61,194 nt of DNA, from NCBI GenBank assembly GCA_035478255.1, contig DATIJV010000108.1, forward strand, positions 1 through 61,194, in the 5' to 3' direction. Numbering within the stretch: the first letter of the stretch is position 1; each line of letters begins with the position of its first letter. The DNA is from DATIJJ01 sp035478255. GTDB lineage: Bacteria; Pseudomonadota; Gammaproteobacteria; DSM-16500. The position numbers were made by a program, and so were the translations under genes. Below the pieces are notes generated by a model, which saw only the letters and a program-made list of their open reading frames with translations, did not search any database and was not told the DNA's origin. This document shows, in pieces, positions 16,530 through 25,389 of this stretch.

Positions 16530-16610
16530 TTATAAAATACCCGCCACAGCGCAGCTGGTTAATAAAATAGTGAGTGTGAGTAAAACAGAAATTCGAAAAA
16601 CAGTTTTCAT
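16530..16610 (-). CDS. Very short predicted lipoprotein (26 residues)
   Basis: The reading frame gives MKTVFRISVLLTLTILLTSC followed by AVAGIL. This is a textbook lipoprotein signal with lipobox LTSC, leaving only a seven-residue mature lipopeptide. AAGAGGGA stands at proper distance from the ATG, and the outer-membrane barrel gene follows 20 bases downstream. Such minimal lipoproteins include lysis peptides and small envelope regulators. It is too short for ordinary gene calling; it could also be a leader for the barrel gene. Confidence 0.55.
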   Translation of the reverse strand: MKTVFRISVLLTLTILLTSCAVAGIL

Positions 16611-16695
16611 AAAAATCCCTCTTAAGATAAATAAACGCTGACATGATACCAGACTATGTCAAATAGCGATAAAATTATTTCTAGTACAGCATCCG

Positions 16696-18147
16696 CTATG
16701 AATCCTTGCGTTTGCTGGGCTGGGGCGTCACGGACGGGCTTGATGTTGATTGACTCGAAGGGCTCGGAGAAAAAAAAGACATTGTTTTCCCTATCAAGCT
16801 TGTGTTCTTTTGTGCAACTTCACGTTTTTTAGCTTCAAGATTGTTTTCTAATTGTTGAATAAATTGCACCATATTACCGGCATTGGTAATTCCTGCTAAG
16901 CTTGCTAGATAAGTTTCACGAGTAGAGTCTCGTTTTTTTTGCGGCTCAAGACCAGCCAGTTGATCAATCAGGTTCTCTGCCCTTTGAAAATCCTCGTGCT
17001 CTGGGGGCTGGAGTTGTGGAACCAATTCTGTTAGTGTCTGAACATATTGACGGAGGTCACCTACATCGGTAAATGCTGCCAATGTGACGCGGCAACTTTC
17101 TTTATCAGCTTCTTCCTGCAATTGATTAATCAGCGCATTTGCCGCTTCTAAAAGTGGAGTCCCTTCTGTTTTGAAGGGTTCTTCTGCTCTTTTTTGAAGA
17201 ATATCTTTTTGTTCTTGATCTTTGGTATTTTTTTGTTCTTGCTGTTCCTTGATTTTCATGTCGTACACAGAGTGTATCGCATTCATGCAACCTTTTAATT
17301 GCTCAAAAGATTCAGCGGCGTCTATTTGTTGCTTCCAGTCTCTGCGGACGAGTGCTTGATTAAACGGTATTGTTTCAAGCTTAGCCAATACTTCTGCCGA
17401 TTGGTAAGCTTGTTGTTTGAGGACGTCAAATTCTATTGCGGGATGATCACTTTTAAATTTTTCAAGTTCAGGAAGAAGAGTATAATAAGTGTATTCTGAT
17501 AAACTCATTAGGTTATTGGCGCGCTTTGTGATTTCCCTAAGGCGCGCTTCATGATTCTTTGGATCAAATGATTCAAGTTCGTTAATTGCCTCGTTTGCCC
17601 GGTTTAGAACCTGTTGATATACCGGTACCGATAGCGGAGATTTGGTTTCTTCTTTTACATCGAGAAGCTGTGCTGGCGGATGGATTGTGACAGGAGCATT
17701 GTCTTGTTGATGTGGTGCAGTTAAAGTAGCTGCTGGCTGATCACTAAACTCTTTTGGCCCTTTTTTTGTATCATCAGGTGATATGCTTTCGGATATATAG
17801 CCCGTCAGCCATGTTACATGGATGTCTCGTTTTTTGTTTCTTTTTTTGACGCCTATTAGTCTTTTTAGATCCTTGGGCGGCGGCTCTAGGATTGTTATAA
17901 TGGCTTTTTGTTCCAATGATTCCATTTTTTTGAGAAGTGCCTGATAGGCAGCTGTCTGATCAATCTGAGATTCGGGGTCCTGTTCTAACATCCTAGTAAA
18001 ACTAGCATCCAATTGTGTGAGTGACTCCATAGTTTGCTTGGCGAGTATTGATTCGGCTTTACCTTTTTTGCATTTTAAAAACGCAGAACAAAAACCTTGT
18101 TTGTCTTTATCGTTAATAGCAGCATACTGATTATCTAAAATACCCAT
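16696..18147 (-). CDS. Large helical protein with internal repeats, possible secreted effector
   Basis: A 483-residue soluble protein without signal peptide or recognised enzymatic motif. Residues 1-110 are basic and helical, 130-190 a Pro/Gln/Thr-rich linker, and 190-450 hold roughly four weakly related helical units of 50-55 residues (compare NALINQL and ENLIDQL, each followed by an LAAFTD- or LASLAGIT-type segment and VQ). The end is a Ser/Pro-rich, basic disordered tail. That architecture is common among Dot/Icm effectors of Legionella and Coxiella; the role is inference from shape alone. It stands alone between terminator-poor gaps. Confidence 0.65.
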   Translation of the reverse strand: MGILDNQYAAINDKDKQGFCSAFLKCKKGKAESILAKQTMESLTQLDASFTRMLEQDPESQIDQTAAYQALLKKMESLEQKAIITILEPPPKDLKRLIGVKKRNKKRDIHVTWLTGYISESISPDDTKKGPKEFSDQPAATLTAPHQQDNAPVTIHPPAQLLDVKEETKSPLSVPVYQQVLNRANEAINELESFDPKNHEARLREITKRANNLMSLSEYTYYTLLPELEKFKSDHPAIEFDVLKQQAYQSAEVLAKLETIPFNQALVRRDWKQQIDAAESFEQLKGCMNAIHSVYDMKIKEQQEQKNTKDQEQKDILQKRAEEPFKTEGTPLLEAANALINQLQEEADKESCRVTLAAFTDVGDLRQYVQTLTELVPQLQPPEHEDFQRAENLIDQLAGLEPQKKRDSTRETYLASLAGITNAGNMVQFIQQLENNLEAKKREVAQKNTSLIGKTMSFFSPSPSSQSTSSPSVTPQPSKRKDS

Positions 18148-18259
18148 ATCTCACTCTCATTCTTGATATGTTTATAGTATCAGTATATTATAATTTTATG
18201 TAAATTTATTGATCATTTCTGCCAAAAAGAGATTAATTTGAAACTATTAGAAAAATACT

Positions 18260-19576
18260 TTAACCTACTATTTTTACGGGAAAAACACGATATTTTGTTG
18301 ATGATTGAGGCAGGGGATCGTTTTTTCGTTCATAGCAATAGGGATCTGTCGCATTGATGTTTCCATAGGCTGAAAAAGAGCGCAAATAACATCCTCCTCT
18401 ACATCCTTGATAAGATGGACAGCTTTGGCAGGCACTACTGCCTTCTAGTCCTCTAAATAATTTCATTGCAGGCCCTGAAATCCATGCATCCAACAAACTG
18501 CGGTCACGCAAATTTCCATCCACATAATGAAGAGGGCCAAAGCTGGTACAAGGTTGAATCTGTCCTTCTGCTGTAATACAAAAACTTTCTTTTCCTGCAT
18601 AACAACCAAAACCTAAATCATCAATGACAGAAGCGCTATCGTCGCCAAACTTTTGATAAGGATTAACAGGTAAAACCAGTTTGATTTTGCTTTTTTTATT
18701 ATTATAAAAATCTGCTAATATTTTCATAGACTCAATATATTCATCTTGTGTTGGAATGAGAGAAGTATGTTCTCCAGCACGACCTGCCTCGCGGACACAA
18801 TTAAATTTCACCACATCAAATTTTAAATCTTCTGCCAGCTTAATGATTTGATCTAAATGTTTGATATTTGATGTCATTAAAGTGCATTTTGCAGCAATTT
18901 TTCCAGAATAATGTTTTCGTAAATTCTGAACACCTCGAAGCATATACTGATATCTGCCGCTCCCGCGTACTTGCTCGTACGAGGTTTGGTCATATCCGTC
19001 CAAACTGATGTTGATGGTGCGAATATCCAGTCCAGCTAATTTTTTAGCGGCTTTTTCAGTGATAGGTGTGCCGCTTGTAGAAAATGACACATCAATATGA
19101 TTTGCTATGGCTCGTTCTACAACGGGGAAAAAATCACGATCCACTAAGGGTTCTCCTCCAGCGATCGATAAACGAAAACAACCCATCGCAGCCATTTGGT
19201 CTATTATAGAAAATTTCTCGACTAACGACATTTCATTCGCTCTTCTTTTACCTGATTCTGTATAACAATGAGCACATTTTTCTGGGCATTCGTAAGTAAT
19301 TTCTAAAAAAATTCGAGTCGGCGCGGACAACATGCCTTCACGTGATTGATTTCCTAAAAAATGAGAATTATCGATTAAACCCATATGATTTAATTGGTTG
19401 GTTATATCAGAAATTTCTTTATCATCTGTTTCAAAAGAAATTTTCTCAGAAGCGGTAATATCTTTTTTCGGTTCGGTTAAAATTCGCATAGCAAGATGGT
19501 CTAAATGAAAATAATCTCTTTCGATACGATCATAGGCCAAACCGCCAAAGAATTCATTCCTGATTATAAATCGCAT
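18260..19576 (-). CDS. Radical SAM/SPASM peptide maturase with N-terminal precursor-recognition-like domain
   Basis: A 438-residue enzyme. Residues 1-75 resemble a PqqD-like RiPP recognition element. The radical SAM core follows, with the CxxxCxxC cluster motif (Cys97, Cys101, Cys104 in CPEKCAHC) and SIAGGEPL. The C-terminal SPASM domain has many cysteines (GCYAGKESFC, QPCTSFG, CQSCPSYQGCRGGC, DPYC) for auxiliary clusters. Such enzymes make carbon-carbon, thioether or similar crosslinks in ribosomal peptides. AAGGA precedes the start. A 43-codon Lys-rich reading frame lies 56 bases upstream and an APH-like kinase before that. The chemistry is not predictable from sequence alone. Confidence 0.88.
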   Translation of the reverse strand: MRFIIRNEFFGGLAYDRIERDYFHLDHLAMRILTEPKKDITASEKISFETDDKEISDITNQLNHMGLIDNSHFLGNQSREGMLSAPTRIFLEITYECPEKCAHCYTESGKRRANEMSLVEKFSIIDQMAAMGCFRLSIAGGEPLVDRDFFPVVERAIANHIDVSFSTSGTPITEKAAKKLAGLDIRTINISLDGYDQTSYEQVRGSGRYQYMLRGVQNLRKHYSGKIAAKCTLMTSNIKHLDQIIKLAEDLKFDVVKFNCVREAGRAGEHTSLIPTQDEYIESMKILADFYNNKKSKIKLVLPVNPYQKFGDDSASVIDDLGFGCYAGKESFCITAEGQIQPCTSFGPLHYVDGNLRDRSLLDAWISGPAMKLFRGLEGSSACQSCPSYQGCRGGCYLRSFSAYGNINATDPYCYERKNDPLPQSSTKYRVFPVKIVG

Positions 19577-19632
19577 TCTATTGTCCTTATTGAAAATAGT
19601 GCGCGGCCATAATTTGAGAGAATGGGGATGAG

Positions 19633-19764
19633 TTAATGATGAAAAGTTGACACTTTAAAAATTCGGAATTTTTTGGGTTTTTTGACATCTATGGTATTTT
19701 TTTTTCTATCTGTTTTTGATTTGTTTTTCATTGAGATTTTCTGAGATTTTTTGATGTTCTGCAT
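19633..19764 (-). CDS. Candidate RiPP precursor peptide (43 residues)
   Basis: The frame begins MQNIKKSQKISMKNKSKTDR and ends KKFRIFKVSTFHH. It has AAAGGA nine bases before the ATG and lies between a kinase gene and the radical SAM/SPASM gene, all on the minus strand. There is no cysteine, so thioether or lanthionine chemistry is unlikely. The aromatic C-terminus (FRI, FKV, FHH) would suit the aromatic-to-sidechain crosslinks that some SPASM enzymes install. The Lys-rich leader is unusual. The case rests on position, ribosome binding site and size. Confidence 0.6.
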   Translation of the reverse strand: MQNIKKSQKISMKNKSKTDRKKNTIDVKKPKKFRIFKVSTFHH

Positions 19765-19839
19765 TGTGTGTTATCCTTTTAAAATTTGTTTAATACAAAC
19801 TAATTGATGACACGCTCTAATATTACAAAGCGAAACATT

Positions 19840-21279
19840 TTAAAATGCAAGCTTTTTCATTTTTTTTGAGCTCACAGTTTGTTGGTTTTTTTTATTATTT
19901 TCGTAATTTGTCTCTTTAAAAAACAAAAATCGCTTATTTATTTTAAGATTAAAACAATCTTTACCGATTTTAATATCCATTTTGACATTACATTCGTTTT
20001 TTAATAGGGTTTGAACCAGACGGCACAGAATTAAGAACGAGGATATGTTTTTTTGATAGTTATTAACAAATAAATGCATTAAGACATAGAAAGATAATGC
20101 TCTTATATCTTCATTCGTTTTAATCTGTCTGATATTTTTTTGAAGTTTATATAAAATTTCACGTTCTTGAAAAGGTAATAATGCAACTTGATAAATCTGA
20201 TTATATCGAGGATAGCGATTTAAGTTTTTGCTGATGACATCACGTACTGCATTTTCATATTCTGGAGAGTTTAGCAACATAAAAGCAGATTTTATCATTC
20301 TATAACTCATCTGATAATTTTCAACAGGTGTTAAATCCAGCAAAAACAAATTTGAAATAGGTTTTTCAAAATATTGGAATGGAACCAAATGATTTTCATC
20401 AGAAAAATTTATGTAAGGCCCATGTTTTGTATTAACGAAAATAAATCCCAAGGAATAAAACAAAGTTGCCTGAATTTTATTTAATAAAAATCGCCATTCT
20501 ATTTGTTTAGATAAATTGTCGCCGTAATATTGTTGCAATAGCATATTTTCTTGTTGATGATTGAATCGCAAATAAGCTGAAATGGTTGCAATATCATATA
20601 ATCCATCTCCAATACCGACACTTTCCCAATCGATAAAAAATACTTTTTCATTTTTTTTACAAAATAGTAAATTCCATGGATGCAAATCATAATGGCACAA
20701 ATCTGATTTATAGGGCGTGAGTATTTCTTCTATGAAATTGATTATATGAATTATTTTTCGATAAAAATGTAAATGCGGATAGTCGAGTGTTAATGTTTGT
20801 ATTTCATTTAATAAAAAAGGTAGAAATTTATTTTTATGAGGAAATAATGCCTGATATTTTGTTATGTCTAATCTATGAATGGATTTTAATATATCCGCTA
20901 TTGAAATAATTGTGGCAGGTTTAATATTTTCCAGGCCAGAAAAATCATGTTGTATATATTGAAGTAAAACAATACTGTTTTTAAAATCGGCTGCTTTTAA
21001 AAATGGCGAAGCATTAATATCCGAAGCCAATTTCATGGCTAATATTTCGCATGCTTTTTCTCTTAAATTAAATTTTTCAGTTTCCTTTAAAATGTATTTT
21101 TTATTGCGATGCTCTATTAAAATAATAGTTTTTTCAAAAACACCTCTTTTCTTAAATGGAATTATTTTAAGATCATTTATTGATTTTGGATTGAAGGCAG
21201 TCAACAACATGTCGGCTATTGGATGCTTAAGCTCGCCAATCACGCAATCTTCTATTTTTTTAACCAGCTGACGTTTCAT
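19840..21279 (-). CDS. APH/choline-kinase-like phosphotransferase
   Basis: A 479-residue protein whose first 300 residues form a protein-kinase-like phosphotransferase: ATP-binding lysine in YILKETE, catalytic LCHYDLHPWNLLF, metal-binding aspartate in FFIDWESVG. The last 170 residues are helical and Lys-rich with no known domain. The family phosphorylates small hydroxylated molecules (aminoglycosides, choline, homoserine). It is probably the first gene of a minus-strand operon with the peptide and maturase genes, so it might modify the peptide or confer immunity; that is inference. The sequence is strongly AT-rich, suggesting transfer. Confidence 0.72.
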   Translation of the reverse strand: MKRQLVKKIEDCVIGELKHPIADMLLTAFNPKSINDLKIIPFKKRGVFEKTIILIEHRNKKYILKETEKFNLREKACEILAMKLASDINASPFLKAADFKNSIVLLQYIQHDFSGLENIKPATIISIADILKSIHRLDITKYQALFPHKNKFLPFLLNEIQTLTLDYPHLHFYRKIIHIINFIEEILTPYKSDLCHYDLHPWNLLFCKKNEKVFFIDWESVGIGDGLYDIATISAYLRFNHQQENMLLQQYYGDNLSKQIEWRFLLNKIQATLFYSLGFIFVNTKHGPYINFSDENHLVPFQYFEKPISNLFLLDLTPVENYQMSYRMIKSAFMLLNSPEYENAVRDVISKNLNRYPRYNQIYQVALLPFQEREILYKLQKNIRQIKTNEDIRALSFYVLMHLFVNNYQKNISSFLILCRLVQTLLKNECNVKMDIKIGKDCFNLKINKRFLFFKETNYENNKKNQQTVSSKKMKKLAF

Positions 21280-21377
21280 GCTTTTTCTGCCGTTTGAGGT
21301 ACGATGGGTATATTATAATTACAGCTTTTTCTGTTATCATATATAATTATTTTGCAGGTTCGATACAAGGAAGATAA

Positions 21378-22064
21378 ATGAAAACACCCAGTTTAAAGAT
21401 GGAACCTAAAGAGCGCCTTCTCAGTGAAGTTTTAAAAGACCGGCGTGCCACGCCAAGTTTCGATGGTTCGCCTATTCCAGATGATATTCTATCAACCATT
21501 ATTCAAGCAGGAATCGAATCACCCAGCGGATATAATCTTCAACCCTGGCGATTCATTGTAGTTCGCAGTGCGGAACAGAAGCAACGTTTGCGTGAAGCTT
21601 CCATGGGTCAGCCTAAAGTAGAAGAGGCGGGTGCGGTTATTGTTTGTTGTGGTGATTTGAATGCGCCGAAAAACAATAATTTGGATGATGTGCTTGCAGA
21701 ATCTGAAAAACATGGTTTCACTGAAGACCAGAATCAAAAGGTAAAAGAAATAATAAACAAAACTTTTAACGCCCCGGCAGGCAATGCAATGGGAATCACC
21801 CCTGATTATGCAGTATGGGTCAACCGTCATGTCATGATTGCTTTTACGACTATGATGTGGACGGCAGAAACTTTAGGGTTTGACACAGCACCGATGGAGG
21901 GTTTTTTTGAAGACAAAGTAAAATCAGTGCTTGGTATTCCTGATCATGTGCGTGTGGTCGCGTTACTGGCTATTGGAAAGCAAAAAGGAAAGGACAAGCT
22001 CTATGCAGGTCGCCGTAAACTAAAAAAACTCTGTTTTATGGAAAAGTGGGGGGAAGATATTTAG
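21378..22064 (+). CDS. Nitroreductase-family FMN oxidoreductase
   Basis: A 228-residue nitroreductase-fold protein with the FMN-binding start (LKDRRATPSFDGSPI), SPSGYNLQPWRFIVV and the late segment GIPDHVRVVALLAIGKQKG. These homodimeric enzymes reduce nitro groups, quinones or enones with NAD(P)H. AAGGAAG precedes the ATG. It diverges from the kinase operon. A short secreted-peptide gene follows at once, and it is near the oxyR locus, so a redox-stress role is possible. Confidence 0.87.
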   Translation: MKTPSLKMEPKERLLSEVLKDRRATPSFDGSPIPDDILSTIIQAGIESPSGYNLQPWRFIVVRSAEQKQRLREASMGQPKVEEAGAVIVCCGDLNAPKNNNLDDVLAESEKHGFTEDQNQKVKEIINKTFNAPAGNAMGITPDYAVWVNRHVMIAFTTMMWTAETLGFDTAPMEGFFEDKVKSVLGIPDHVRVVALLAIGKQKGKDKLYAGRRKLKKLCFMEKWGEDI

Positions 22065-22072
22065 GAGGATTT

Positions 22073-22180
22073 ATGCGAACATTGATCATTACAATTTTCA
22101 TCAGTTTATTTGCTTTAAATTTAGCATTTGCAGATTCACCTCCTGGCTTATCAAAGAAAAGTATACCTCCTCATTATTAA
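22073..22180 (+). CDS. Small secreted peptide (35 residues)
   Basis: AGGAGG at 22063-22068 precedes an ATG at 22073. The product has a signal peptide (MRTLIITIFISLFALNLAFA) and a 15-residue mature tail DSPPGLSKKSIPPHY. It starts 8 bases after the nitroreductase stop. I do not recognise it; the strong ribosome binding site supports translation. Confidence 0.5.
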   Translation: MRTLIITIFISLFALNLAFADSPPGLSKKSIPPHY

Positions 22181-22186
22181 TAAATG

Positions 22187-23095
22187 TTAATTTTCCGGAA
22201 AAATATTTATCTTTTTTTGATTTCGCAAGATATTTTTTACATAACTAGCTATTTCTTTAAATAAAGAATGTTTGGCTGTAGTGTCACGCCAGGTCAAACA
22301 AATAGAACGAGTGGGCTTAGGTGCGCTAAATGGTATATAAGAAATATTTTTATTATTATCACAAGCCAATTGTGGCATGAGCGTCATTCCAATACCAGCA
22401 GCGACCATATGTCTTAATGTTTCTATGCTCGTCGCGCGAAAATGCTGTGTTTCTGTTGCCTTCATTTTTTGACAAAGTAACAAAGCTTGTTCTCGCATAC
22501 AATGACCTTCTTCGAGTAACATCAGTTCTTTATTATCAAGATTACTTTGCTTAATTATTTTGAGACGAGAGAATGCGTGATTTCTGGGAGTTGCCAATAA
22601 AAACTCTTCTTCGAATAATGGGACGGTTTTAAAGCTATTTTCAAATAAAGGAAGAGCCAAAAAAGCAGCATCTAGTTTTCCTTTTTTAAGCTTCTCAATC
22701 AAATTCTGCGTTTGTTCTTCAATCAAATATAAAGACAAATCAGGATATTTTTTTGCTAATGATGGAATAATCAGGGGTAAGAAATAGGGCGCTAATGTTG
22801 GGAAAATACCAATTTTTAAAGCACTGCCATAAGGTTTTTTTGCCAATTTTGCGAAATCATATATTTCTTCCACCTGATTGAGTATATGGCGCGCACGTTC
22901 GGCAATATTAATTCCTTCATCGGTAAACAATAAAGTCTTATTCGTACGCTCTAATAATTTAATTCCAAGCACCTTTTCCAATTTTTGGATTTGCATGCTC
23001 AATGCGGGCTGGCTCACAAAACAAGCTTCTGCTGCTTTCCCAAAATGCTGATTTTCGATTAAAGACACCAGATAGGTTAAATCACGAATATTCAT
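22187..23095 (-). CDS. oxyR: Hydrogen-peroxide-sensing LysR regulator
   Basis: A 302-residue LysR regulator: N-terminal HTH (FGKAAEACFVSQPALSMQIQ) and a C-terminal sensor. Both redox cysteines are at the canonical positions 199 and 208 in EEGHCMREQALLLC. Oxidation forms their disulfide and switches on peroxide-defence genes. The open frame extends upstream to 23242, but the OxyR family begins MNIRDLTYL, giving the start at 23095. It is divergent from a flavoprotein gene across a gap with a perfect palindrome. Confidence 0.92.
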   Translation of the reverse strand: MNIRDLTYLVSLIENQHFGKAAEACFVSQPALSMQIQKLEKVLGIKLLERTNKTLLFTDEGINIAERARHILNQVEEIYDFAKLAKKPYGSALKIGIFPTLAPYFLPLIIPSLAKKYPDLSLYLIEEQTQNLIEKLKKGKLDAAFLALPLFENSFKTVPLFEEEFLLATPRNHAFSRLKIIKQSNLDNKELMLLEEGHCMREQALLLCQKMKATETQHFRATSIETLRHMVAAGIGMTLMPQLACDNNKNISYIPFSAPKPTRSICLTWRDTTAKHSLFKEIASYVKNILRNQKKINIFPEN

Positions 23096-23131
23096 AACCA
23101 AGAACCATAATAATAAATGCTTATCGTTATT

Positions 23132-23155
23132 ATAATAACAATATATTGTTATTAT
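23132..23155. promoter_or_regulatory. Perfect 24-bp palindrome, candidate OxyR operator
   Basis: ATAATAACAATA is followed directly by its reverse complement TATTGTTATTAT, centred in the oxyR/flavoprotein divergent gap 37 bases upstream of oxyR. LysR regulators usually bind such dyads and autoregulate. The base composition is all-AT apart from two positions, so chance is not excluded, but the length and place support an operator. Confidence 0.5.
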
Positions 23156-23265
23156 CAAATTAATTCGTCTATTTTTAATTCTTCTGGTATCAAAAAAGAA
23201 AACGGCAGAAAACGCACATGGGTCCACAGTTATAAACATCAATAATGTAATTGAGAGAAAAAATC

Positions 23266-24435
23266 ATGAGCATCTCCAGAACATACTACAATACGATTGT
23301 CATTGGCGCAGGTCCATCGGGATTAGCCGCAAGCTTTTGTTTAAAACAAAAAAGCATCGATTATACTGTGCTAGAGGGATCTGATCGTGTCGCTAATTCA
23401 TGGCATTTTGTTTGGCCAAATTTTCAGTTTGCACAAACTGTGGGTGAGATCGCTATGCCTGGTCTTAATCTAAGTGAATTCAATTCTGCTCATCATCTTA
23501 AACGGGATGAAATCATTACAGTTTTCGAACGTTATCAAAAACAGCATGATCTTAATATTAAATTCAACATAAAAGTGACTTCTATTCAAAAAGATCAACG
23601 TGAGATTTATCACGTCAACACATCACATGGTGAGTACACAACAAAAAATGTGATCCTGAGTATCGGAGCGCGTCAACAGCCAAAATTTCCTACATTTCTT
23701 GATGGCATTCAAATTAATACTCGGAAAAGTAAAATTATGCATAGCGCATGGTATCAGGGTGCTTATTGTTTTCCATTTAGTTCAAAAATATTGGTTGTAG
23801 GGAGCGGTCTTTCTGCTTTGGGCATTACAAAAGATTTAGCGAGTCAGTCAGATTTTAAGCATGATGTTTCTATTGCGTGTCGATATTGTGATGCACAAAT
23901 TAAAAAAAACAATCAGCATTTGCTCGATGTATCCACCACACTTGATGATCTTGCAAAAATGGGAATAAAGAATTGGGGCGAGTTACGTGATATCAATGTA
24001 GAAAAAAATGATTTAGTTTTTAGTGATAATCAAATAGTGAATTTATTTTGTTTTTATAAAATCATTTTTGCAACAGGTTATAATACATCATATGAGTTAT
24101 TGAATCAGTTGTTACAAGGTAACATACCTAAACAACAAAATGGTATTACGACAGAATCGGGATTGTATATGGTAGGCATTCCATCTGCCGAAGAAAAAAC
24201 AGTGACTATTACCAAAGGCGGGAAAGAAGCGGAAAATATAGTTACACATATTTATCAACGTTTGCAAATTACTTCATTCATGTTATCACACCAATTATCA
24301 AGTCCAACCAGCAAGACTTGTTTTGGTATGCGAAAAAAATCCTTATACGGGCACAATACACTGTTTGTGCCTGCTAGTAAAAAACAAAAAAAGACTAAAA
24401 CTGAGCAAAGCAATGTGTTGAAACTTACGCGTTAA
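23266..24435 (+). CDS. FAD-dependent pyridine-nucleotide oxidoreductase (flavin monooxygenase-like)
   Basis: A 389-residue protein with an N-terminal FAD Rossmann motif (VIGAGPSGLAA, then TVLEGSDRVANSW) and a second NAD(P) motif (ILVVGSGLSALGIT) near residue 180, plus IIFATGYN near 275. It belongs with flavin-containing monooxygenases and thioredoxin-reductase-like proteins. The C-terminal 50 residues are basic and unusual. The longer TTG start at 23251 is rejected because GAGAG at 23253-23257 serves the ATG at 23266. The divergent pairing suggests control by OxyR. Confidence 0.8.
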   Translation: MSISRTYYNTIVIGAGPSGLAASFCLKQKSIDYTVLEGSDRVANSWHFVWPNFQFAQTVGEIAMPGLNLSEFNSAHHLKRDEIITVFERYQKQHDLNIKFNIKVTSIQKDQREIYHVNTSHGEYTTKNVILSIGARQQPKFPTFLDGIQINTRKSKIMHSAWYQGAYCFPFSSKILVVGSGLSALGITKDLASQSDFKHDVSIACRYCDAQIKKNNQHLLDVSTTLDDLAKMGIKNWGELRDINVEKNDLVFSDNQIVNLFCFYKIIFATGYNTSYELLNQLLQGNIPKQQNGITTESGLYMVGIPSAEEKTVTITKGGKEAENIVTHIYQRLQITSFMLSHQLSSPTSKTCFGMRKKSLYGHNTLFVPASKKQKKTKTEQSNVLKLTR

Positions 24436-24585
24436 TAGCAATATGATATTGTAGGAGTCAAACATTTTCTGAGCGAACATTGTAGAAAACTAATAACAAC
24501 ATTAGTTTCAATATTAAAGGTGGTGGAACTGAAACATTGCCATTAGGCCGATGATACTTGACACCACCTCGAAATTTTTTATCTT

Positions 24586-25173
24586 CTACGCTTGAGGCGG
24601 CACCGTTATAAACTGCGCATCAAAACTGGAATACATAATCATTAAAGTAGTATTGTTTTGAACGGAAGTACTAAAGGTCACCATATATTTCCCCGGTTGA
24701 ACATTATGCCAGTCCAATGAAGCCGTACCCGACTTTTCTGCCACAGTACCCGCATCAACTTGTATGACATCGCTAATATTCGAACACTGTTCTATGGGAA
24801 ATCCTTTATCGACTTCTTTTGCCGTGCAAATGGAACGGGTCACTGTGTAGATTTGATTCATTGATGTGTTGTTCATCAAATAATAGGAATGTTCTCCTGT
24901 TGCATTCACAAGTGTCGGATCATCTTTCGAAACTGCAATACTTTCGACTCTATCCCAGGTCTCAAGAAACTGATCATACTTTGACATGTTTGCTTTGTTC
25001 ATGACGTTAAAAAAAACACTATTGCCGGGTTGAGTTTCTTTATCTGTCAACTTGATATTGGGTAAATACCATTCCTTATGGGAAATTAAATTTCCACTGT
25101 TCATTCCGTTTGCAAAAATACTTGAAGTTGTGAAAGAGGCTAAAACTAGGATCAATAAAGATTTTACTTTCAT
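24586..25173 (-). CDS. Secreted protein of unknown function
   Basis: A 195-residue protein with a Sec signal peptide (MKVKSLLILVLASFTTSSIF, cleavage after FA). The mature part has beta-rich character (TASLDWHNVQPGKYMVTFS, TTLMIMYSSFDAQFIT) and two cysteines that may pair (SICTAKEV, EQCSNI). No family is recognised. The 216 bases upstream and 150 bases downstream hold no other supported gene. Confidence 0.6.
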   Translation of the reverse strand: MKVKSLLILVLASFTTSSIFANGMNSGNLISHKEWYLPNIKLTDKETQPGNSVFFNVMNKANMSKYDQFLETWDRVESIAVSKDDPTLVNATGEHSYYLMNNTSMNQIYTVTRSICTAKEVDKGFPIEQCSNISDVIQVDAGTVAEKSGTASLDWHNVQPGKYMVTFSTSVQNNTTLMIMYSSFDAQFITVPPQA

Positions 25174-25389
25174 AGTTACGTTTCCTTAATATAAATAACA
25201 TTCCAAAATATGTCCGCTGAAGCATCGCATGACAGGAATCGCATCCGCAACATTTTTTATATTTTTTTTCTACGCAAATGCATGTTGCTCCCCATTCGTA
25301 TCCTGATTATGCACAATAGCACTTTATTGATGAAAAGGAATGCTTACCGTCTCACACGTTTAGAATTTAGAGTTAGTTAATAATTAAAA

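Noticed and set aside
24436..24585. Small gene or RNA in the 150-base gap after the flavoprotein
   Set aside because: A GGTGGTG/CACCACC pair is separated by a long loop and no frame has a start with a ribosome binding site.
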